Part shown: positions 9,797-20,276 of the stretch, piece by piece
How positions within the stretch are numbered: the stretch's first letter is position 1
Layout: every line of letters starts with the position of its first letter
Source of the DNA: Takakia lepidozioides
Taxonomy: Eukaryota; Streptophyta; Takakiopsida; Takakiales; Takakiaceae
Assembly: GCA_030704615.1 (NCBI GenBank)
Contig: CM060734.1
Span: 6,698,001 to 6,758,000 of the forward strand
Direction of reading: 5' to 3'
DNA length: 60,000 nucleotides
Program-made: the position numbers and the translations under genes
Notes under the pieces: generated by a model
The model's input: the letters and a program-made list of their open reading frames with translations, nothing else
Databases searched by the model: none
Told to the model about the DNA's origin: nothing

Positions 9797-11882
9797 AATG
9801 GTAAGACATTGGTAGATGTGAACAGAATGATTCGGGCATTGTATTCAAGTTGCTTTAGGATAAATAATACCAAAGTAACCTGCAGGCCTGATGGGACGAG
9901 CAATTCAGATTCTTTGTGTTTCCTATGGATGATTGCATGGCATGTAAATCTGATTACAGCCTGTTATGGTAATGATTTCCCTACCCCGGACATAGAACTT
10001 GGTCTTGGGGCATGGAATAAGAGGTGGGAATATTACTCTATCCTGTCATTGAAATTACACACTAGCCCCAGATCTAAAACAGATCATGGGGCAAAAAACA
10101 TGGTGTCAATAAGTGACTTGATGTGCAAAGTAGGGCAGCTGATTATAACCTGTTGTATAAGCTGCCAAATATCAGTCCGTAACCCTGCTTTGGTGATGTT
10201 CTTTATGTAAAGAAATGCTCTTATTTTGTTCTTAAGCCTTCTATGATCATAAATGGCTTCTTTAAGACAAACAGACATTTCCAGCCATGAACAGTGATCA
10301 ATGGATCTTTATTTGGACATGGATACTTACTGCTCAGTCACTTTGGTATGTCCAATGATACAAAGAACCCAAAACTATACTAGTTTTTGGGCCAACAATA
10401 AATGAGGATGGTTGGTTATGCCTTGGTATGTAAGCTGACCAAAAAATACAGACTGAATGACATGGCATGTCATGAATGGCACTTTTTAGCATGTTGAACA
10501 ATGGTTTCCTACTATGAACAGTGGTAATCGAGTCTCTAATTTTTCCCACCCCCCCCACCCAGAGACTTCATTGACTTTGAAGTCTGGGATTTGTCATAAA
10601 GCTGACTTGTGAATGAAGAATGGTTGATAATGCCTTGTTATGAGGCTGATTTGTCGTTAATTTTACAATGACCTTGTCAGGTCTTTGTCCATGTCTCAAC
10701 AAGACATAAGTATCTTCCCTCTCTGATTTAGACCAGTGTACTTGGTGGTTCTTGTACACATTATCAACCAATCTCCCTTCTGTTTTCAGTTTTAGGTTTG
10801 ATTTACTAACACCTTGGTCTGAGCATGACAAAAGGTTATCAAATATGTTCCTGATTGAAGTGATGAACCCAAGGCAATGGGAAGGCCAAAGCCATGAGAT
10901 ATCAGCCTCCTCTCCCGCCATGACCATGGTGTGGAGCAAGCAAGTCCTTCATAAGGTAAGATCTTCTCCAGCAAAAATATGTTGGCTAATTGGGCATGGA
11001 GAGTAAGGCATCCTTGAAGGTACCTGAGATAAGCATAGAACATCTATAGGGCTTCTGAATGCTGAAATTTTGAGCTAGGCCTTGGTAAGACAGCCTGCTG
11101 GAATAGACGTGTACACCTTATACATGATCCGGTCAGTGCACATTACTCTTGTTTGCCGGTCCCATGTAGCCGATGCCTTATGTCAGATTTAGATACCTTA
11201 TGATACGAATGAGTTCCTTTTCTTTGGCTCAAATGTTTCTATGTTTCTCCTGGTTATGGCTTTGCTCTTTATAGCACCATAAAAAATACCCAATTCTGAT
11301 ATGTTGCTGGTAGATGTTTTGTCTGAATACAAGGTGGTAAACCCCTGCCAGACTTCATTACCTAAGTCCCAATACTTGCCCCCTTTGGTTTTGTACACAT
11401 GTTTTACCCAAAACAAGGGGTGGGTAAACACTAAAAGTCTGATATAAGATTCTTTCCTGATTGTTAATTTATGACCTTGGGAATTGAGGGTTCTTTCACC
11501 GGCCTCTTCTTCCGGTCACCAGAGCTTATATATAAACTAAAAGGTAAAACTCTACATTTTGATGTATGTGTTGATGTACCTTCGTTTGTGTCACAACTTG
11601 CCAACTTGGAACATGCCAATGGCAGAAAAATTCATTGCCTAAACCTACCCCCATTGGTTTTGTACACATGCGGTACCCAAAAATATGGGCTAGGTAAACA
11701 CTAAAGGGTTGATAAAAGTTTCTTTCCTGTTTGTTGCTTCATGAATTTTGGAGTTAAGGTCCCTTCATTGGCCTCATCTTTCCATTATCAGAGCTTATGT
11801 GTAGCTAAAAGGTAAAACTCTACATTCTGATGTAAGTGTTGATGTACCTTTGATTGTCACGGCTTGTTTTGTTTGTTGACCT
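9787..11882. other. 2.1-kb AT-rich insert inside the chromovirus pol
   Basis: Pol homology is interrupted between the first half of RT (ending near LFQEWLD) and RNase H. The inserted sequence is AT-rich, has no recognisable coding motif and contains a direct repeat of about 190 bp with a period of about 266 bp (about 11390-11590 and 11656-11855), sharing TTTTGTACACATG, GGTAAACACTAAA and AAAAGGTAAAACTCTACATT. RT residues including the YxDD motif are missing, so this is a replacement or an insertion with deletion. The boundaries are approximate. Confidence 0.65.
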
Positions 11883-12591
11883 TGGAGAGTTGATCCAACC
11901 ACTCCTGAAAAAGGCTGTTCATCAGCGTGCTAAATGTCGCTAGTGCATTGGTGAGCCCAAAAGGCATCACCAAGAACTCATATGAACCATACCTTGTCAT
12001 GCACGCGGTCTTCTCCTCATCTCCTTCCGCCACCCGAATTTAATGATAGCCGGAGCGCAAGTCGATCCGGCTGAAATACTTCGCTCTTGCCAACCGATCG
12101 AAGAGGTCGTCGATCCTTGGCAAAGGGTACCGGTTTTTGATAGTTACCTTATTCAGAGCCCTGTAATCGACACACATCCGCAGCGTCCCATCCTTTTTAT
12201 CTGCAAATAGCACCGGGGCTCCGTAAGGTGACTTACTCGGCCGGATGTACCCCTTTGACATTAGATCTTTGAGCTGAGTCTTCAGCTCGACCAACTCTCT
12301 GTGGCTCAACCGGTAGGGCGCCTTGGCAGGCGATTCCGATCCCGGTATCACCTCAATCTTGTGGTCAACTCGTTTTCGCGGTGGCAAACCGCTTGGTAAA
12401 TCCTCCAGCATCACATCCTGGTATTTCTCCAAAATCCCCTTGATCCAATCTGGGCTCGGCTCCCCATCGCCTTCTCCCTTCACTTCTCTAATGTAGAGCA
12501 AAAACTGGGGCTCGTGTGCCTCCTCCACGGCCCACTCCCTTGCTGACATAAGGTTTATTCGCCCTCCCACGGCCCTCCCTTTGATTTCCAC
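11883..12591 (-). pseudogene. Chromovirus reverse transcriptase, N-terminal half
   Basis: It encodes the RT entry region ([13 protein letters not shown]), [19 protein letters not shown], the first catalytic Asp in [10 protein letters not shown], then a TAA near 12041 and, in the same frame, [12 protein letters not shown] and [14 protein letters not shown]. The Gln normally found after SGYH is replaced by the stop, a C-to-T type change if the ancestral codon was CAA. The frame ends at the insert near 11883, before the YxDD active site. Upstream, gag runs almost directly into this frame, so the protease has been lost. Confidence 0.88.
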
Positions 12592-13427
12592 GTGCCATTG
12601 TCGCCGCGTGGCCTATCCCACTTCTTTTCCGGTCGGAAGGAGTCACCTTCCTGCCGGGTCTTCTTGTGGTTCAGCTCCGTACGACCTTGTCTTTCACCCC
12701 TAGGGACATCCGAGAAACATTCAGCCCTCTCAATTGCCTTGTTCAAAGTCTTAGGTGGCTTCTCCTCCAACTTCCGCCTGGCCCATGGGGCCAGTCCCGC
12801 CACAAAGTTGAAGACCATTTCCGGTTCTGCCATGTCCGCGACTTCGAGCAAAAGCACATTGAAAGCCTGGACATATCCCCGAATGTCATCTGTTTGCTTC
12901 AAATTCCTCATCTTGTCCCGGGCAAGCCAGGACGCGTTGAGGGGCACAAACCGTCTCTTCATCAATTCCTTGAACCCACTCCAGTTCAAGGTTTCCGGGC
13001 TTGGACCTCGGTTGTGAAGGCATTTCTGCCACCATTGTTGAGCATAGCCCCTCAAATAGGTGGGAGCCACTTCCACCCGATCCTCGTCACTCAACTTGGC
13101 CGCTCGGAAGTACTACTCTAGCTCCAGGAGCCAGGTGTTGAGTGCCTTCCGATTTCGGACGCCCTCGAAGGTGCCGGGTTCCTTAGGCTTCACCTTAAAC
13201 TTTGCCTTAGTGGAAGTGGCATTAGCCGCCTTCAACACGTCTTTCAATGTCCCGCCAAATTGCGCCAACAACCCTTCCCAAAAGGCTGCCGGCATGGGAG
13301 GCATCTGTTGGTCGGTCGGAGCTCTCAGGGATTCCTCGGGCTCCGACTCCTCAGATTCCTCCCGCTCTTGAGCGGCCTCGTTTTCGGAGACATGCATCGC
13401 TTCCTCAAACGGCCGCCTCGGTGACAC
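12555..13427 (-). pseudogene. Chromovirus gag
   Basis: Capsid-type retrotransposon gag. The start at 13427 gives an acidic N-terminus (QEREESEESEPEE), a TAG at 13113-13115 follows WLLELE where Gln is expected (LELEQYF in this family type), and the rest encodes the helical capsid core YAQQWWQKCL, FKELMKRRFVP, VADMAEPEMVFNFVAGL. No CCHC zinc knuckle follows; the frame ends in WEGE and passes into RT, so the nucleocapsid and protease are deleted. Confidence 0.85.
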
Positions 13428-13542
13428 GTCGCCCCATCTGGCTCACCAGGATCATCATCTTTTGGGCCGTTCTGCTTTCGCTTTGGCTTGCCCGACCCCA
13501 TGATGAGGCCAATCCCAAGGACGATCACGTACTGAGCTCTAA

Positions 13543-13554
13543 GCTCTGATACCA
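13543..13554 (-). promoter_or_regulatory. Primer binding site for initiator tRNA-Met
   Basis: On the minus strand, two bases inside the 5' LTR, the sequence reads TGGTATCAGAGC, the classical plant LTR-retrotransposon site complementary to the 3' end of initiator methionine tRNA. Confidence 0.95.
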
Positions 13555-13556
13555 AG

Positions 13557-14283
13557 TGTCGCGCACCTCACTTCGGTAAGCTCCCCTTCAAGTCATAGTT
13601 GCTAGCTTGATGCGCGCGCCTAACTCCCAACCTGGCCGCCGGACCAACTTGGAGCTTCGGCTGCTCACCGGGGCATAACGGTCCCCCTTTGATCTCCCAA
13701 AGAACCCTCCACCGATTTGGAACCAGCGGGAATTCCCTTTGGTAGTTGGCAGTCCGGAACAGCTCCCCACTCTTTGGTCACTTTCCGGCTCGCTCGCTTA
13801 CTCACTAGTTTTTGGTCACCAACGGGCTTGCACCGTTCTCGGGGTTACTACTCCCTATATATACTTTTGTAGCTGTCCGTGGGGGTTTCACAACCAGCCA
13901 TGCCATTTTATGGCGAACCACCACGAAAATCCTCGACTCCCGGTGATGAGTCGCGGTGAGTCTTGGCCCACTCGCCACGGCCCCTATGGACCGTGATGAG
14001 TCCCAAGACTCCCCACGACTCCCACCACGAGGTCTCCGCCCCCATGGTGAGTCCTATGCCACCCCCACTAAGTCCCGCTAAGCTACCACCACCCCTTGTG
14101 GAGCCACCCCCACCGCAACCCGGTGTGCGGGGCTCCACCTAGTGAGCGCCTCCGCCTCCTTGAGTGCCTTGGGCACTCAAGGGTGCTTCAGCCCCCCCAT
14201 ACCTATCGCTGCCGCTACCCCCACCACAGGGGCAGCCCCTCATGTGTCCCGACCACCTGCCCTCAAGGCAAAGGGCCGCGACA
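13557..14283 (-). repeat. 5' LTR of the chromovirus
   Basis: A 727-bp LTR matching 6240-6966. It is the upstream LTR for minus-strand transcription. TATATATA at 13856-13863 is a plausible TATA box. Confidence 0.93.
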
Positions 14284-14288
14284 GTGCG

Positions 14289-14753
14289 GGCTCCAATAAT
14301 GGAGCATCTGGGTCCCACGTACCCACCAATCATCATGTAACGTGTTCATCACGCCAGCGGTGGATGAACCGCTACCTCTTTCTCATCCACAGGGAATAGT
14401 TTGTAATCTGCCACCAAAGTCCATCCCCCGGATGGAAATTCGGCGCCGCATTTACATCGAAGGGGGGATGGACTTCGTCGTCTCGAGTGGCTATAGACCC
14501 ACCTGGCACTTACGGCCCATAGTTTGCATGGCACGGAAGGAAACTGAAACGGCTACATTCATGGAGCAGCCAATCTTCATCCGTGCAGGTTCATGTAGGG
14601 GGGAAATTTAAATGTGCCCTCGAGTGTTAGTGAGGAATTGCAGCGTTTGCAAACACATTGTCATGTCCTTGAACTACTTCCAGCCACCGCGCTGCTGCCT
14701 CCTCCATCCGGGAGCTGCTGTCATTGAGCGTACTCCGCTAATCTTTTGCAAGG
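14289..14753. other. Gene-poor flank between chromovirus and 188-codon gene
   Basis: No recognised gene. It contains one degenerate member of the 22-bp palindrome family at 14434-14455 (arms GGAAATTCGG and CCGCATTTAC), more than 1.1 kb before the main array. The 90-codon open frame at 14342-14611 shows no motif I know. Confidence 0.4.
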
Positions 14754-15320
14754 ATGTCGTGCCGCCGCAATCCTGCTGACTGCCCTTATCATGGCCATGA
14801 TTATGCGATGTTCAAACCAAAATCAGGAGACATCATTGTGTGGCTCTTTGTTTTCACTGACAAGCGAGAGTCTTTGCGTGCAATGGAGTATTTGGAGGGC
14901 TATTACCGCTTTGAGCAAGGTGAGGGCGAGGGTCAATGCGGTCCGTGGGTCCTGAAAATTGTTGACCTCGATATACCAAGCTGGAATGGGATGCCGGACA
15001 GATCACGCACGGCCTCGCTTTGGCGCTGGAACTGCTGCCAGTGGACCAGCGAGGACGGCACCAGGGAAAACTATATTCGTGGAGTTCACTCCGCTCTTCT
15101 AGTGTATGGAGACATTCGGCTGAGTTGCGAAGACGAATCGCACGGGCAAATGAGGCCCACAGTGACCTTGTCAATGTATGATGGTGGTATCATTGATGGG
15201 CATGACATCGTCGTCAGCTCCACCAAGGGCACCAAAACGACCGCATTGCAGTTTACCTGGAGGTGCCGCGTCAGTAATGAGCTTGTTTTGAGGGCTATCA
15301 AAGTTCCGTCGACTTGGTGA
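14754..15320 (+). CDS. 188-codon protein of unknown function, member of a local family
   Basis: A full open frame from ATG at 14754 to TGA at 15318-15320, starting MSCRRNPADCPYHG. I do not recognise it. It looks like a small soluble beta-rich protein: alternating hydrophobic stretches (GDIIVWLFVF, PWVLKIVDLDIP, ALQFTWRCRV), a Cys/Trp-rich centre (LWRWNCCQW), no signal peptide and no membrane segment. Two broken relatives occur at 2904-3258 and 34097-34545. AATAAA at 15385-15390 could be its poly(A) signal. It lies 270 bp before the palindrome array and 1.3 kb from the methyltransferase-like gene, so it may be a third cargo gene of that transposon, but this is only positional inference. The intact frame contrasts with the decayed neighbours. 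Confidence 0.6.
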   Translation: MSCRRNPADCPYHGHDYAMFKPKSGDIIVWLFVFTDKRESLRAMEYLEGYYRFEQGEGEGQCGPWVLKIVDLDIPSWNGMPDRSRTASLWRWNCCQWTSEDGTRENYIRGVHSALLVYGDIRLSCEDESHGQMRPTVTLSMYDGGIIDGHDIVVSSTKGTKTTALQFTWRCRVSNELVLRAIKVPSTW

Positions 15321-15589
15321 AGGCGGAAGACAAAAGGGCTTAGATTTGTTTGGAGTTGCTAAATGTGACACACCGTGTTCGATCAATAAAACAACCCATC
15401 GTCCCTCACTACTGTGTGCTGAGTTTCATTGTAGTCAAGAACTGCTGTAATTGGCCCACTGTTTACAATTTGTGGTCTCATTTCTACAATGTATCTGTCC
15501 ACATCAATATATCAGAGTCAGCGATATCAGAGTCCTGAGGTGAAGGAAATCCATCTATGAGTATAAGGAAACATGTACATGCCCAAGCT

Positions 15590-16488
15590 CGGAAATGCGA
15601 CACTGCATTTCATTTTTTTCCATGCAGCGATTTCCGGCAGCTCCCACTCCTCCATTGTGGTCGTAACGGAAATGCGGTACCGCATTTCCTTTCTTGACAT
15701 GGCATTTCCACACTTCGAATTCCAAATGCGGCACCACATTTCCATATTCGACCTTGAATTGTCCAAGCATGTCCAATCGCCAATGCATGTCCATGTCCGT
15801 TCTGGAAATGCGGCACCGCATTTCCATGTCCGTCATCAAAATTTCGTATTGGACAATGGAATGCGGCACCGCATTTCCGTCCAGCACAATGGAATGTGGT
15901 GCCGCATTTCCGTCAAAGGGTCTGGAATTGGAAAAACAACGATGTCCGTTCTGAAAATGCGGCACCGTATTTCCATGTCCGTCATCGAAATTTCGTATTG
16001 GACAATGGAATGCGGTGCCGCATTTCCATCGAAGGGTCTGGAATTGGACAAACATCCATCTTCAAAATGGAAATGCGGCACCGCATTTCCATGTCCGTCA
16101 TCGAAATTTCGTATTGGACAATGGAATGCGGTGCCGCAGTTCCGTCGAAGGGTCTGGAATTGGACAAACATCCATCTCCAAAATGGAAATGCGGCACCGC
16201 ATTTCCATGTCCGCCATGGGAATAACGTGTTCGACCTCTGAATGCAGCGTCGCATTTTCATTTACCTCAATGGAAGGAGCTGGCAATCGGCAAAACTTCC
16301 ATGTCGAAAACGGAAATGCGGCACCGTATTTCCGTTTGGCCGAACGGTTTCTGATGTCCAAAACAGGAAACGGAAAATTGTTCTTGCCCCGGTTATGGAA
16401 ATGCGGTGCCGCATTTCCAAACGATGTATTTGCAGTTGCCACATTTCCGTTTTCCCGTTCCGACATGGAAATGCGGCGCCGCATTTCC
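15590..16488. repeat. Array of about 15 palindromes (GGAAATGCGG / CCGCATTTCC)
   Basis: Each unit is a 20-22-bp palindrome with arms GGAAATGCGG and CCGCATTTCC around a two-base centre. Copies start near 15590, 15668, 15724, 15804, 15858, 15891, 15953, 16007, 16069, 16123, 16185, 16240, 16312, 16397 and 16467. From 15825 to 16206 they sit in a higher-order repeat of about 116 bp with two palindromes per unit, sharing GAAATTTCG and GGGTCTGGAATTGGACAAAC. Open frames over this array are repeat-driven and not genes. It lies just beyond the 3' end of the methyltransferase-like gene. Confidence 0.92.
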
Positions 16489-17785
16489 GGTTTTGGGAAG
16501 GACGTGGTTTGATAGATGGTGTCGTTTAGAAGCACATGGGAGAGGGGACATCAATAGCGTGGAGAAATTCCTTTATATACTCTGGAAGAGAATGTAAATG
16601 TACAGAGAGTTAATTACCAATCTTGAAAATCATCATCACTATCATCATCCTGTCCTTGACTGTCCTGCTCCCCTTCCACCCCACCTTTCTCATGTCCAGC
16701 GGACTGCTCGTTGGCGAGGCTTTCGAAAATCCCATCTTCCCCTTGCGGAACTGACCATGTCACCTCCGTTGGGTTGTCGTCCTCCCTGTTTGCATTGCTC
16801 TCTTCCGCTGAATCACATATATACTTCCGCACCCATCTACCTGTCTCAGCTGCTGCCAACTCTTTCCTTATCCTTCTGTCCTCCCTAGCCCTCTCCAAAA
16901 TCAGCTCTACTTTATTGGGATTCTCACATCGTCTAATCGCTGTATTTGTAAGTTTAGCTGCATAACTAGGAAGGGAGTAGTCCTTCACCGGGCTCTTCAT
17001 GAAGTCGGTCCTCGCAAAGAACAGGACATTCTCCCTAGCAAGAAATGTAGGCGCCACTGGTTTTGACCCGGATCTTGGAATCCTGCACATATCAATCACC
17101 CACTAGACCAATGAAAACCACAGTCCGAAAATGCGTGGGACAAAAAATCACCCAGAAGGCTTTGCAAACTTACAATGTTTGCACTCACTCGTATTCCAGG
17201 TTCTCCTCGGCATCAATGTCCACTGTCTCTTCCTCCGAGTCCGACGAATCATCCGAGGAATCTTTGGCTACGATGGGAGCCTTCACATTCTGTGGAAGCC
17301 CTTCCAGATGGGATCCCCAGATGGATGTGTCCTCCTCGTAGGCAAAGAGGTGCCGGTCGGAAAACCGCCCAGCCCACATTGAGGCACCTGTTAGAATGGC
17401 ATCCACTCATTAAAACATGGCCCTTCAGAAATGACGAATTTAAACATAATGAGAATTTGCAGAACAGCATAGTACAAGAATCAGCATACCTGTTCCACAT
17501 ATGAGGTCCAGCACTCTGCCCTCCAAGTCAGTGCATGCCTCCATAATTGTCTGGATGAAGGCAGGGCTCCGAGTCTGTGAGTACCGCAGGGGATCCGTTG
17601 AAGTGAGGCTATGAGGGAGGAGTTCCGTGGGAACGTTGTTGAACAGGACGTCGTAATCGATGGGGTCGCAGTTCAGGTCAACCAACAATCCATCATTCCG
17701 GAAAGCAAAGGTCGAGTTCTCCTTCACAAAGCAGTATGCATCGAACTGCTTCGTCTACATACACAGTGGGGAACAATTAGAAATC

Positions 17786-17804
17786 GAATGCGGCACCGCA
17801 TTTC
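17786..17804. repeat. Palindrome family member inside an intron
   Basis: GAATGCGG-CA-CCGCATTTC lies within the 62-bp intron 17755-17816 of the methyltransferase-like gene. Confidence 0.85.
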
Positions 17805-19048
17805 AAAACAGCTTACAAAATGAAAGGACGATTGCCAATGTCGTAATCACCTTCTTCCCTCCCGACCGAAGGCCCAATGTGTTGATGCACGTCTATTTCT
17901 TCTTCAGAATTGGGATGGCGCTCTTGCGGGTCCACTTCGCAATTCCTGCCTCCGTGTTTTTGCCTCTGCTCGCCAGGACAACCACACAACCTCTATCGTC
18001 CAACACCATGCGGGCGAGCCCGAATCTTTTTTTCCAAAAGTCCTCGGAGTACCTGTTCCAAGATGGCAAAGCTTGCAATCCTTCCACAGGCTCTCCGTCC
18101 GGAATATCCAAGATGATCATATCGCAAGACCACTTGGTGGCTTTTCCGCCCCTCCTGCAATCCTTCCTTGCACACACCTTCTCAAAGAACGAGACCATCT
18201 TCAGAAACCCAGGGGTGTCGGAAGGCTCTTCGGCAGCCGCCTTCTTCAGTGGTCTGCCCTTCAGACCCTCCATGGTCTTGATGTATGCCAACTTGGCTGC
18301 CCCTCCATCCAAAGCCGCCAAGAAACTGTCATTGACACACTGAACTACTGTTTCTGGCTCCACTTTCGGCCTCTTCATTTCCACCGGCTCGAAAGGGTGC
18401 CCCCTCGGGGGGGTTGAAGAGTGTCTTCTTTGCTGAGCCCGTTCTCATCCCTTTCGTGACAACGGTGGGCACAAGGGATTTCGGCTGCGTTTCGGGGGGG
18501 TGGGCTGGTTGCAAAGTCTCCATCGGAGTCCTCTTCGTCACCCTCTTCCTACTCTTTCTGTTTTTGCTTCTTCGTCTTCTTGGGTGTCACAAGTGCTGCT
18601 CCTTGCTGTCGAGTCCTCTTCTTTGACCCCTTCTATTGAGCCTGCACAGCTGCATCCACCGTCTTCTGTGTCATCTCAGCTGCCTTTCTGGATTGTTTGA
18701 GAGCAGCAGCGTCCTTTGCCGACTCAGGCCCAGCAGGGACACGTCTTTCCTTTCTCTTCTTCTCCGCTTTTGTGTGCAAATCTTTCTCCGATTCGTCAAC
18801 GAGTCCGCCAGACATGTCCAGGTACCACGGGCATCCAACGAGATGCGCGGCATGCCATTGTTTCTGCATCTCAGGTGTATAGACACAGCTTGGGCCCACC
18901 ACGGTCCAAGCCATGAAGAACGGGGGCTCTTGAGCCAAGGCCCCTATCTAAAGAAACACGTATTTCATATACCTGCAAGACAGTCAGCATGCGTGAGCAC
19001 AAGTTATGACCAATGTATTCGCAGAGTGCAACCGAAAACATAAAGTGC

Positions 19049-19068
19049 AAATGCGGTGCCGCATTTCC
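19049..19068. repeat. Palindrome family member inside an intron
   Basis: AAATGCGG-TG-CCGCATTTCC lies within the apparent intron 18948-19129 of the methyltransferase-like gene. Confidence 0.85.
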
Positions 19069-20252
19069 CAGGCAAACCTCATAACCCAGCTTTTGCATAC
19101 AACGGGAGCTGGGCTTCACCTGTACACAATTCGCATTGCAGCTTTTCCCGCCCCCTCCTGATGTGTAAACTCCACGCTCCTTCTTGCTGTCTGCAGCTCC
19201 CTGGCAAAGAGGTTGTCATTGTACGCACATCTGAAACGTGTCACGTAGTCTTCCAATGTCTGTGTTCCATCCCATTTCACGTACAAGCCGAACGAATTTG
19301 TATGCATTATGACTTGCTCCTTGCATTCGTCATTACCTGCGTTTCCAACATGCATTGTCACATAGCAGTTCACGGAATTCATTCCAGCAAAGCAAATCGG
19401 GGGAAGTACCTTGAATTACCTGGAACCACCAAGTCATGTGGTTGAGCCACACATCCACTGCAGGGTCGGAAATTTCGAGTGGAAAAGACCACATGGTCCT
19501 TATACTCTCCGATGCATTCCAGATTGACAGCCACCGTGTTTGCCATTTCCGATCCAATGTCAGGAGCAAGAAGTAGAGTGGCTATTGCTAGGAAGGAACT
19601 TCAGTGCATTGAAACCTCACCGTCTCTTTCGCCTCCACACATGCCGTTGACAAGTGATGCAGTTTTGCCAACTGCATGGTCGGCTGCATGGCCCGAGAAT
19701 AGTGTTTTGCAATCTCGGAGATGAAGTCCTTTCCAAGTGCCGGATCTGCAATGGCCACCAGCTTCACAAGCTTTGACTTGTATTTGGTTCTGGACTTGAC
19801 CCCGGCTTCCTTCAAGTGCTCAGGCAATGACTGCAATGTTTTTAACTGCCCCTCACTTTCCATGAAGAAGCGTTTGGCATGGGCCAAATCCAGCTTGATG
19901 TTTGACTGCCAAGAAAAACATGCAGAAGCATTACATTCGATCCATGTGGAAAGGTGACTGGAAATTGGGGAAGGACGAGCAGAGGAAAATGGGAGGACGA
20001 CTTATTTCGTATATCACCTCCACCATTCCATCCAGTGAGACGATACCATGTCCAGTCTGTTTTTGCCACGGCTTTTTGAATGAGCTCGGGCTCCAGCATT
20101 TCGGCGAACATGTGCGGGTCAGTGAGACCAGTTTTCCCCACCCTGTACAACATATGTGCCATGTGTGTATGCACGTAAGCATTTTCAGTGACCCTGCAAG
20201 GCACACTCTCCAGTTCAATCCACTGAAGCACGGAAACAAAACTGATTGGAAA

Positions 20253-20276
20253 CCGAAATGCGGCACCGCATTTCGG
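20253..20276. repeat. Palindrome family member inside an intron
   Basis: The arms CCGAAATGCGG and CCGCATTTCGG, the longest in the window, lie within the 83-bp apparent intron 20223-20305. Confidence 0.85.

Larger units (their letters stand above)
6240..14283 (-). mobile_element. Complete chromovirus-type Ty3/Gypsy LTR retrotransposon
   Basis: Two direct 727-bp repeats (6240-6966 and 13557-14283) begin TGTCGCG and end CGCGACA, and are flanked by the 5-bp target duplication GTGCG (6235-6239 and 14284-14288). The genes lie on the minus strand in the order gag, RT, RNase H, integrase, chromodomain. A primer site and polypurine tract are in the expected places. By eye the LTRs differ at about a dozen positions with no indels, mostly transitions, so the insertion is fairly young. 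It is defective: the gag zinc knuckle and protease are deleted, the C-terminal half of RT is replaced by a 2.1-kb insert, and there are several stops and a frameshift. Confidence 0.93.

Noticed and set aside
15555-16535. Open reading frames of 100-220 codons over the palindrome array on both strands
   Set aside because: They are generated by the repeat; the peptides are the repeated translation of GGAAATGCGG/CCGCATTTCC units.
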